A stretch of 64,000 nucleotides of DNA, taken from Lamellibrachia satsuma. Its lineage: Eukaryota; Annelida; Polychaeta; Sabellida; Siboglinidae. Position 1 is the stretch's first letter. Each line of letters starts with the position of its first letter. The stretch is taken from NCBI GenBank assembly GCA_033239005.1, contig BSQZ01000001.1, positions 7,862,500-7,926,499 of the forward strand. The letters run 5' to 3'. Positions 31,301 to 41,181 of the stretch are shown here, in pieces. The translations under genes were made by a program, and so were the position numbers. The notes below the pieces were generated by a model, which made no database searches, was not told the origin of the DNA, and worked only from the letters and a program-made list of their open reading frames with translations.

Positions 31301-34300
31301 TCGCTGTAGGGGATACGATCCTGCCAGGTGATGCCGAGGATACGCTTGAGGCACTGCATGTGGAAGGTGTTGAGGCGGCGCTCCTGGCACATGTATGTTG
31401 TCCACGATTCGCTGCCATAGAGGAGGGTGCTCAACACACAGGCCTGGTAGATTCTCATCTTGGTGTTCTCAGTGAGCATCTTATTTTCCCATACTCTTTT
31501 GGTCAGCTTGGCCATAGTGCATGCGGCTTTTCCAATGTGCCTGTTTATTTCCGTGTCCAGTGAAAGGTTGTTGGAGATGTTTGACCCGAGGTAGGTAAAG
31601 TCTTCTACTACCTCCAGGGTGCAGTCATTGTTCTTGACGGAGAGGACTTGGCTGGCATCCCATGCGATGATGTTCGTCTTCTTCAGGCTGATTGTGAGTC
31701 CAAACTCTCTGCAGGCGTGTGCAAAGCGATTGACCAGCCTCTGAAGGGCCTCTCCTGAGTGGGCAGTGAGTGCTGCATCATCCGCAAACAGCATCTCTTT
31801 GACGTATACCTCTGTCACCTTTGTTTTGGCACGCAGACGTGCCAGGTTGAACAGCTTCCCATCAGATCTGGTGTGCAGGTAGATACCGTCTGAGGAAGAG
31901 TCGAAGGCATATGACAGAAGGAGGGAGAAGAAGATCCCAAACAATGTTGGAGCAAGGACACAGCCTTGCTTAACACTGCTGCAGACAGGGAAGGGCTCCG
32001 ATGTCGAACCATCATACACAACTGTACCCTTCATGTTCTCATGGAAGGAGACCACCATGCTGCGTAGCTTGGAAGGGCAGCCGATCTTCTCAAGTAGGTG
32101 GAAGAGTCCCTTCCTGCTGATCGAAGGCCTTGGTTAAGTCAATGAACGCCACATAGAGGGGCATTCCCTGTTCTCTGCACTTTTTCTGGAGCTGGAGTAC
32201 TGAGACATGACACTAATCACCTAGCAAATCTCACATAAGAGCTGTGATAAGTTGATAATAAAACTACACATTTATTCAACAATGTTAGTAAGTATTAACA
32301 AGTTACGTTGTAAACGGATATTTTAAATTAGTCTGTGTATATATATATATATTCATTATTGTATTAATATTAACACGCACGCATGCACACACACATGGTC
32401 CGGTTTACAATATCAGTTTACAATGCATAATTGATTACAATCGTTTTTGTTTACATGGTTACAATTGAAATTTAACCAAACCTTACTTTGTCCAAACCAT
32501 TAATATTATTTTGTCTGACACAAGGTATATAAATGCTATGATGTTGTTTCAGGCAGAGGAACTAGGTTTGTCCGACCGAATTCTGCCAATCAACAGGTCA
32601 CATCAAGCAACAAAGAACAGATTTATATACGTCAATCGTGAGCTGTGTCGACTTCCCAGCAGTTAGTACCTCACTTTTGTGTTTATAACTGCCCGTGTCA
32701 GTGACTCACATTTCTGTCTTCACCTCTGTCACACAGTAGTGATTCACATTTCTGTCTTCACCTCTGTCACACAGTAGTGATCCAAGTTTCTGTTTTTACC
32801 TCTGCCATGCAGTAGTGATCAAAATTTCTGTCTTCCTCCACCACACAGTAGTAATTCAAATTTTTGTCTTCCTCCACCATGCAGTAGTGATTCACATTTC
32901 TGTCTTCTTCCACCATGCAGTAGTGATTCACATTTCTGCCTTCCTCCACCATGCAGTAGTGATTCACATTTCTGTCTTCCTCCACCATGCAGTAGTGATT
33001 CACATTTCTGTCTTCCTCCACCATGCAGTTGTGATTCACATTTGTCTTCCTCCACCATGCACTAGTGATTCACATTTCTGTCTTCCTCCACCATGCAGTA
33101 GTGATTCACATTTCTGTCTTCCTCCACCATGCAGTAGTGATTCACATTTCTTTCCTACTCCACCATGCAGTAGTGGTTCACATTTTTGCCTTCCTCCACC
33201 ATGCAGGAGTGATTCACATTTCTTCACCTCCACCAAGACAATACTGTTTCACATTTCTTTCTTCATAGCTACAACTTAGCAGTTGTTATTCACATTTCTG
33301 TCTTCACCTCCACCATGCAATAGTGATTCACCGCCATAAAGTAGCAGTGATTAACATTTTTGTCTTTGCATCTATCATGCAGTTGTGATTCACATTTTAT
33401 CATCATCACCAATAGGCAGTATTGATTTACATTATTTCTGTCTTCATGTCCACCAAACAGCATGATCAGTTACAATTACAATTTTGTTAACATACAATAT
33501 ATATGTATAAAAGAAACATGAAAAGCAACAACTGTATAAATTTTTTATAAGTTTACAACCGACATATTTTTGTTAAACTATTAACTAAAATGAATATTAT
33601 TTCAAAACATTGCATGTTTTCTGTAGGCCCCAGTTCACTGTTGACGAGACAGCCCCCATTCTCCCGGTCGCTGCTGCGTCTGGGATGGAGAGAGCCATTT
33701 GCAGCCAGTCACAAGGTGGATGACGAAACCATCGATTCATTCTTCCGCAGGCGGTTTGGTGATGAGGTTTGTATGTAGCTCCATGATGACACTTGTGCAT
33801 ACAATGGACTTCGCTTAATAGATTCACTTCGGGCCAGAGCAGATTGATTGTATTATGTGGCTGAATCACTAAAGCGGCACTTTAATATAGCTGGAATAGG
33901 GAATGATTCTGTCCTAGTCAATGTCAATTTATTTGATTCTACTAAATGGCTGAATCTATTATCCACAGTTTCATTAAGCAGAGTCCCAGTCTGCATTAAA
34001 TAATAGCAAGTGTTGATGTTGAAGCACTGAACTGTTCTATTAAAGCTAAACAAAAGTCATTGTTTTGGGGCTATGCACCTATAAAAGTTAATAAAAACTA
34101 ACCACGTGCAACTAAAATCAAGAATATCATGCCAGTGGTTTACTCAGAATGTCTTCTAAAAGTTGGAGATTCCGGTCATTTCTCAAAATGCCAATACAGC
34201 TTGATCAGTGGTTGTGTTGTGTGTCAGAATTTTGTGGTGCCATCGACAAGGCTGGCTGACTGACCAGTTCTGCATTCTCTGTAGCTGTTATATTTGCTTG

Positions 34301-37300
34301 CACGGCAATTTAATATTATTGAAACATCCATATATGGCGAAATATGCAGCCACCTAGGAAGTAGTTATAATGTTTCAAATGTGTTTATGATTATGCCGAT
34401 GTATTTATAGATTGCAACATATGCAATAGACCCACTATGTCGAGGGATCTACTCCGGTAACAGTCGGCAGCTCAGTGTCAAGGCTTGCTTCCCAGAGATC
34501 TTCAAATGGGAGCAGCAGTATGACTCAATCATCAAGGGAGCATTGCTTGCACCAAAGAGTAGGTCATTCATGTGCATTTCTACATGAGGCAGTATTGTTG
34601 TTGTGATGAGGTGATGGCGTTGCATGCAACCAGATTGCAGCTTGATCACCCTATGTAATTTGTACATCGCTGTGACTCATTGCAATAGAGCTGATTCTAT
34701 TTCATGCAATATAAAATGGCCTTAACTTTTTTAATGATATAACAATTATCTCATCGTGGCGACGATATCATCTCATATAAACAGGGCTGTAACCATATGA
34801 ATAGGGCAGTCTGATGTGCAGTTGTCTCTCTTAGCTGTATACATGAGTACCTGGCTACAACATGGCTGAATGCTTCCCAGTTGGTGCTGGAAACTTGGAA
34901 TGAACATGTCTCAGGGGGCAAAATGTAAAGCGCTTTGAGCGGTCCCGCGGACCAGATACCACACAGTATAAGTTACCTGTACGTCGGTGACAACTAATAA
35001 TATAGACATGTGACTTGACAGAGAAGGCGCCAGATGCCCGAGGCAGCAAGTTGGTTGAGAGATACAAGAGTGAGAAATGGTCCATGTGGTCGTTGGACCA
35101 TGGTCTACAGGCGCTGCCAGAGACTCTGACCGACAGACTTCGACAGAACGATGGCGTGGACATCCGTTTGAATTCTCCCTGCACGGGACTGGAGTTCTCA
35201 GACACGAGTAGTAAGGTTAAGGTAAGTGTCTTAGTTGTCCACATATGTGCCTACAGAATGAGCCACTGCCAGAGTATTTGGCAGAGACAAACTGGTGAGA
35301 TCTGAAGTCATTCACAGATATCTGTGTATGAGGCAAAATGGACAAACGATAATTGTAGTTCCAAGTAATGGAGTAATTTACTTCTGAGTCCTTAGCATAC
35401 AAATGAAGTGCCAGTAATTTTGAAATTTGAGATATTTTGGCAATTGTTGTCTCCCTGGAAAATTATGACTGAAAAGGAATATGGCCATAATATGATTATA
35501 CAACCATTGTTTCACATATAGTTCATATTTAAATTTACATATACACATTTTAGTCTGCTTTAGAATGCTGAATTGTTTAAATGAGGCATAAACGTAGAAT
35601 TCTTCTCCAGGTTAAAATGGCTGATAAAGAAGAAGAAGTCGACTACATCTTCAGCGCTCTTCCTGCCAGAAGTAGGTGTTTGTGCGAAGAAACAAATAAT
35701 TTTTTTGACTGACTGTTAGAACGAAATAAAAACAAAAATCTGTTCAAGTGAAGTTATTTAATTATAAAATCATCTGTCTACTACCTTGACTTTTGGTAGC
35801 ATGTTTCAGCTGCAGGTAAATGATCAGTTGTAAGATATTCCAACAGAACAAAAAACGTCTGCTGAACTTTGGCCCATATTCTCTCAATTTATTAGAATAT
35901 AATATAGACTATTTATGCTATAAATTATCTTTTTCTTTTCCTGCATGCTGGACAAGTGGACATAAATTATAATATATGCAATCTTCTTTTGCAGAGTTCG
36001 CTGCATTACTTCCATCTGGTCACCACCAGTTGGCAGCACTGTTGCGACATAATCCGAGTGTGTCCGTTGGAGTCGTCAATCTACAGTATGAAGGCAATGT
36101 GCTGTCTACTGAAGTAATTATTTTATATGTTCTATAATTAGCATGACCCTCGTGTACACAACTAAATACTAATCTACTGTTATTTGGCAGATCGTCTAAA
36201 CAATACAAAGCATTGCCTCTGAAGGTATTTTACGCACTGTGTCAAAGCTTCAAGAAGCAGCTTAAGATGCTTATTTTTAAACATGCATTTTCTCTAAATC
36301 CCATTTAGCTTTTCAGGCTAGTTATGGATTCATGCCACCTTTACCTCTACAACATGAACATTTTAATACTCACTTTTCACTATTAGTATTCACTGTTTAT
36401 CATATTACCGGGGGTATATACTTTTAATTTTTTATCAATATTAATTTAATTTTTAGGCATCTTATTCTATAATTGTATTGCAGTGCACCTTTGAATGACC
36501 AAGGCGGCCAGATTAATGACGCAGACAAATGCTGTGTTGTTATTATTATAAAACTTGTCGAAAGCTAGCCAGTGATTGTACGTTTTAATACAATTATGCC
36601 AGGTGTTATTAACTGCCATGGCAATACTGGTGAAGACATCTTTATTGTAATTATGACAGACACCACGAATGGCGAATTTGAGCAGAAAACAAGATATTTT
36701 TGACTGACTGAACCATGCTTCAAATCAAGAATATATGTCGATTCAAGATATTAACGTGTGTGGGGTGTGGGGACATCGTGTTGCAGGGCTTTGGTCACCT
36801 GGTGCCTTCGTGTGAGCCATCCAAGGTGATGGGAGTTCTTTACGAGTCGTGTATCTTCCCAGTACATAATGGACAGAGGGCAGAAAATACACGAATCACA
36901 GTAAGTCACCTAATAAATAGTTGTACATACATGTTGAGTATATTAATTATGTACAACTTAGTTATATAAAATATGAAAATTCTATTGATTGGATTTGACT
37001 GAAAAACAAGAAGAAATTATCTGTGCCATGATTGTTTATTGTAGTTATATATTTGGGTGCTAATGCATCTAAGCAATTTAACCATCACTCAAAAAAATAC
37101 CTGAGCATCTCCTTATGTCGCAGTGCATGATGGGAGGTGCCTGGTTCAAAGAAATGTTCGGCGATGCCAATGCAGTGGACCCACAAGAGTTTGGAAAGAT
37201 TGCCGTGGACAGCGTTAGAGAGCAACTTCATATCAACAAGAAGCCATTCCGTGTCATTGCAGGAGTGGTGAAGGTAGGCAAATCATTCCCATTCGAATTT

Positions 37301-37635
37301 TACGACATTTTTAACAGCGGTGAAGTGCTCAGTGACAATCTCATGCACGCACGCACGCACGCACGCACGCATGCACGCACGCACGCACACACTAAAGCTA
37401 AATGTATGTATGTTTCAACATGGTATATGTGCTTATTTGCCAGAACTGCATCCCGCAGTACGTGGTGGGTCACACCCAGTCTGTGGAAGACATGTCGACC
37501 TACATCTCAGTGAACAACATCCCACTCAGTCTCATTGGTGCGTCCTACCAAGGTGTCAGCATCAACGACTGCATCCACAACACCCGCCTCGAGGTGGAGA
37601 AGGTGCTGCCCTCTATTGAGGCAATGACACAATGA
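27912..37635 (+). CDS. PPOX: Protoporphyrinogen oxidase, 11 exons
   Basis: Oxidises protoporphyrinogen IX to protoporphyrin IX with FAD and oxygen, at the mitochondrial inner membrane, before ferrochelatase. Exons: 27912-28004, 29600-29734, 32553-32661, 33627-33766, 34411-34558, 35022-35221, 35611-35671, 35995-36113, 36787-36900, 37124-37273, 37444-37635. All introns are GT-AG, and the phases join to a 486-residue protein, close to the roughly 480 residues usual in animals. The N-terminal FAD fold shows [15 protein letters not shown] (Gly at 8-10 and 13) and [10 protein letters not shown] (Glu36), followed by the family signature [23 protein letters not shown] in exon 5 and the C-terminal [16 protein letters not shown] motif are typical. 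The ATG fits the usual short N-terminus before the dinucleotide fold. No inactivating change was seen. Introns contain AT runs, two minisatellites and three retrotransposon scraps. The gene is 10 kb long because of these insertions. Confidence 0.96.
28188..28346. repeat. Paired (AT)n runs in PPOX intron 1
   Basis: Two TA runs (about 28188-28240 and 28252-28346) separated by TGTAAATACTTTAA. The flank ATATTTACAATAT is its inverse, so the left run sits inside a long imperfect hairpin. Confidence 0.95.
28860..29140 (+). mobile_element. LINE 3' fragment in PPOX intron 1
   Basis: Plus-strand translation shows [18 protein letters not shown], then GGRRRRGR and [20 protein letters not shown], the RT C-terminal tail found in many animal LINEs. 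Stops interrupt it. It runs in the same orientation as PPOX, and no RT core remains. Confidence 0.75.
29735..30715 (+). repeat. 55-bp minisatellite that includes the PPOX exon-2 5' splice site
   Basis: About 18 tandem units of roughly 55 bp run directly from the exon-2 donor. Each unit contains TTGTTACATTAGGAACTG followed by GTAAGGCT, ACAGGCACCCTCTACATG and TTGACATAGTC variants. The first unit starts with the true donor (AACTG at the exon end, GTAAGG in the intron). Counting by eye, twelve later units keep CTGGTAAGG intact and five carry TTGGAAAGG or TTAGAAAGG, which lack the GT. Confidence 0.95.
30770..32205 (-). mobile_element. 5'-truncated LINE in PPOX intron 2 (RT and zinc knuckle)
   Basis: A 403-codon frame (30847-32058) encodes the distal reverse transcriptase: [20 protein letters not shown], the catalytic [13 protein letters not shown], thumb [13 protein letters not shown], and a C-terminal Cys/His finger ([11 protein letters not shown]...HSGRC). 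Upstream, at about 32090-32190, another frame keeps [12 protein letters not shown], so the first palm motif is present but a frameshift or small deletion (about 32110) separates it. The endonuclease half is absent. The long uninterrupted 3' frame suggests fairly recent insertion. The element is antisense to PPOX. The 3' tail is TATTATTATA-like (about 30778-30795). Confidence 0.92.
32694..33440. repeat. 36-bp minisatellite in PPOX intron 3
   Basis: Starts just after the exon-3 donor. About 18-20 units of the theme AGTAGTGATTCACATTTCTG then TCTTCCTCCACCATGC, degenerate at both ends. The 36-bp unit is divisible by three, so both strands show long repetitive ORFs; these are intronic and not coding. 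Confidence 0.93.
34866..34992 (+). repeat. SINE/LINE-tail-like interspersed repeat in PPOX intron 5
   Basis: GCTGAATGCTTCCCAG, AAAGCGCTTTGAGCGGTCC and GGACCAGATACC also occur in the same order at about 62300-62400. AAAGCGCTTTGAG is a motif common in the 3' regions of L2-type LINEs and their SINEs. Neither copy has a clear promoter head. Confidence 0.55.
36220..36640 (+). mobile_element. LINE 3'-end scrap in PPOX intron 8
   Basis: A short frame reads [16 protein letters not shown], typical of the extreme C-terminus of L2/Rex-like ORF2 proteins. It is followed about 220 bp later by GTGCACCTTTGAATGACC and an ATT-rich tail. Too short for clade assignment. Confidence 0.45.
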
Positions 37636-37789
37636 CGTATAGGTGTATTAATTGATATACTGTAAACAGTGATGAGTTTAAACTCAATGCAATACTGTTG
37701 GTGCTTCTGCAATAGAAAGCATGTATCTATGGTGTTATCAATGAATATGTACGTGCATGTATGCAGATGTTCATAAAATGTAATTTTGA

Positions 37790-37795
37790 AATAAA
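37790..37795 (+). promoter_or_regulatory. Polyadenylation signal AATAAA (PPOX)
   Basis: AATAAA 155 bp after the PPOX stop codon, followed by a T-rich downstream element (GTTTTTTATTG) at about 37818. Confidence 0.75.
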
Positions 37796-37903
37796 GTACA
37801 ACAAATTGATGACCTAATGTTTTTTATTGCAATAATTACGGTAATATTATGGGAAATGGTCTCCTTATCTAAGTGCAGTCAGTTACATTTAGAACAAAAC
37901 ATG

Positions 37904-38213
37904 TACCGTATTCGACCTATTAAGCATAGAGTTAGCTTGAAAAAATATTGGGCCATGGAAAGATGTCAAGGAATCTGTTCTTGTAAGCATACACCAAAAT
38001 TTGTTCTCTAGATAATAAGGTAACTGTTTAACACTAGTTGTGTCATTTGGTGACTAGCATAGAACTGAAATGCGGTGCCAACTGTTTAACACCAGATGGC
38101 GACATTTTTCAGTTGTTCCACTCTAGTCAAATTACAATAATTATGGACCCTGCTGATTACAAAAGGGGTGTACGCTAATTAAGGCATGTACGCTTAATAG
38201 GTCGAATACGGTA
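37904..38213. mobile_element. MITE with 22-bp perfect TIRs and TA ends
   Basis: TACCGTATTCGACCTATTAA (then GC) at 37904 is matched by its exact reverse complement ending at 38213. The element is 310 bp and non-coding. TA at both outer edges fits a Tc1/mariner-type target duplication. It sits just downstream of the PPOX polyadenylation signal. Confidence 0.9.
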
Positions 38214-39019
38214 TTTATTTAATAGCATACTATGTTTTAAGACTTATAGCTTTTTTATACTAAAATGAGTTTCCCATGTTTTGTTCTTTAAAACAAAAAC
38301 ACCAGCTTAGCGTAGCAACACTCACTGCGTCTAACCCACCCTACCTACTGTCTAAGTAATTAGTGTCGAAACCGCGTTAAATAAGTTAATGATAATATCC
38401 ATTTTTATCGTTCACATTTTCAAAACTTCATCATGGTATTCTGTATTATATTATATGCTGATAGACATAGTTTTATATTACAATTATTGTTACGCCCACT
38501 CATCAACGTCAGCATCCATCTTTCTGGCAAGACGATGACAATTTCATATTCAATTGTTTGCGCCATTGACGTTTTCTTTCCTATCTACCGCAAATGATAG
38601 TGTGTGGAGATCCTGGGTTGTATGTCCAAGCTTTTGCAAACGATAGCATGCTGAAATGACAGAATGGCAAAGAAGAAAAGGCGCGCCTACCTCCTTGACT
38701 TTGATGAAAGAGTGGGTGAGTTCAACGAACAGTGTGACCCGTGGCCCGTTTGTGAATTTAGTTGTCTTCGCCCAGTAATCGCAGCGTGCCTGAATGTTTG
38801 GCATAGAAGTCGAGTGTTGAAAGGAACAGCCAAGGAATTATATTAAATTAACACTGTCGGGGGCCTGGTACAAACTTTTTTGGTGGGGGGGACGGGAGGG
38901 GCAAGCCGAGAGCTTGAAAGACGAAGATCGAGACGCGTGGTATTGACTGTGGAGGTAGCGTTTGTTCAACAATGTTTGAGCATAAGCATTCGCAGATTCT
39001 TGTCGACGAAGGCAAACAC
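38214..39019. other. Region without a recognised gene
   Basis: AT-rich intergenic sequence between the MITE and the 27-bp array. Short ORFs only (for example 38550-38804 minus), none recognisable. Confidence 0.5.
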
Positions 39020-39800
39020 AAATACAGCGTATGATAACAACCAAGAACATACAGCGTGCAATGACAACCAAGAACATACAGCGTGCAATGACAAACAAGA
39101 ACATACAGCGTGCAATGACAACTAAGAACATACAGCGTGCAATGACAACTAAGAACATACAGCGTGCAATGACAAACAAGAACATACAGCGTGCAATTAC
39201 AACTAAGAACATACAGCGTGCAATGACAACTAAGAACATACAGCGTGCAATGACAACTAAGAACATACAGCGTGCAATGACAAACAAGAACATACAGCGT
39301 GCAATGACAACTAAGAACATACAGCGTGCAATGACAACTAAGAACATACAGCGTGCAATGACAAACAAGAACATACAGCGTGCAATTACAACTAAGAACA
39401 TACAGCGTGCAATGACAACTAAGAACATACAGCGTGCAATGACAAACAAGAACATACAGCATGCAATTACAACTAAGAACATACAGCGTGCAATGACAAC
39501 TAAGAACATACAGCGTGCAATGACAACTAAGAACATACAGCGTGCAATGACAAACAAGAACATACAGCGTGCAATGACAACTAAGAACATACAGCGTGCA
39601 ATGACAACTAAGAACATACAGCGTGCAATGACAAACAAGAACATACAGCGTGCAATGACAACTAAGAACATACAGCGTGCAATGACAACTAAGAACATAC
39701 AGCGTGCAATGACAAACAAGAACATACAGCGTGCAATGACAAACAAGAACATACAGCGTGCAGTGACAACCAAGAACATACAGCGGGCAATGACAAACAA
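39020..39800. repeat. 27-bp minisatellite with trimeric higher-order pattern
   Basis: About 28 units of AACATACAGCGTGCAATGAC plus AACTAAG. Variants AACTAAG and AACAAG-type (AAACAAG) alternate mostly as two of the first then one of the second, giving an 81-bp higher-order unit. It forms one terminus of the inverted repeat described next; the right-hand copy has only about three units (53158-53240). The ORFs of 262 (plus) and 320 (minus) codons arise because 27 is a multiple of three. Confidence 0.95.
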
Positions 39801-40551
39801 GAATTACAGCATCCCATGATATATTAAGAAATAATTATGATTGGTTTTGTGGGGCCCCTTTTTGTGGGCGATCTGGTACGAGTGTAGCACTTGTGCCTTG
39901 GCTAACCGGGCCACATTACTATACACGAGCCTACGTGGACCTTTGTTTTACTTCTATTGGCGAAAGGGATTTATACTCCACAGTCTGGTATGAGATTGTA
40001 GAAAGATTGTAGATATTTCCAACATAAATAATATTTTCCGTTAAAATACTTATTAATTTTATGGATCTGAACTAAGTTCTGAACTTAGTGAAAATGTTAA
40101 GATGGTATAATGAATTATTATAAATCTTCTTTTTAGCACAACTGTCAACGTTAACTCACATCAACGAACCAGCAGCCATCGGTTTATAAAGAACTTCAAC
40201 TTCTTAAGTTTGTTTACATACATCAATTCCAACAACTCAAATTTTATTACAAATTATTTAATAAGTTCCTATCAGAATACTTCAATCAAATCCCACGTAC
40301 ACACAACTTTGAAATGCATCAATACTACGCTCATGGTAGAAATAACCTGTTTATTCCCAAAGCCAATCATGAATATATATGCAATAAAGTGCATCAGATA
40401 CTATATAACAAAATGTAATACAGATTGTTAACAAAACTCCAAATATTATCCTTGATAATGTTTTTACACATACCTTATATATATGTATTAACAACTACTC
40501 TGTTAGAAACTACGAATTGTATGCGTGATTATTAAATTTGTAAATAAAAAC

Positions 40552-40553
<2 letters not shown>

Positions 40554-40642
<89 letters not shown>
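40554..40642. repeat. (AT)n microsatellite
   Basis: TA run inside the left repeat copy, followed by a GTGCGTGCGTGTG-like stretch. The right copy has an ACGC/AC run at the equivalent place. Confidence 0.97.
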
Positions 40643-40647
<5 letters not shown>

Positions 40648-41181
40648 TAGGCTTATTTGGCTTGATTACGCGCACGCTGTATGTGTGCGTGCGTGTGTGC
40701 CTGCATGCGTACGTACATGCGTGTGTTTGTGTGTCTGTGCATGTTTATTAATTTATGTGATAATACATTTGTATTGGTGTAATACATGCACGTACATAAA
40801 TAGTTACACATATGCATGTACACATACTTGTGAATGATTAGTTACTGAAGTGATCACATTACAGTTTAATTAGTTTTACATTAACAGGGTGGCTCCCATG
40901 ATAGTGACAATTATTGACTTAATGGCAGTCGCCCTGTCCTTGTCGTAAATGTTGCATTTTTATTTTCATAATTATATGATAGGTAAAATAAACACGTCTT
41001 AATCTGATTCTTCACAACGCTGTGTTTCAGTATGTTTATGTCTTAAACGTTTGCTTCAAATAAGCGAGAACTGCTTGAACTGTATTCAGTACACTTACAA
41101 CATAAAATGTGTCACTGAAATATGTGTTGAATAACACTGCTTACTCACCACATATGATCTCACCCGATTATTAACAAAGAA

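Noticed and set aside
32767..33279. Repetitive ORFs on both strands in PPOX intron 3
   Set aside because: Products of the 36-bp minisatellite, lying within an intron whose flanking exons join cleanly.
39020..39800. CRISPR-like array
   Set aside because: There are no unique spacers: the whole unit is repeated. The sequence is eukaryotic with spliced genes. The other minisatellites (29.7, 32.7, 48.8, 58.4 kb) were dismissed for the same reason.
38838..39819. Long ORFs of 262 (plus) and 320 (minus) codons
   Set aside because: They are translations of the 27-bp minisatellite; the unit is a multiple of three and stop-free in several frames on both strands, so openness carries no coding information.
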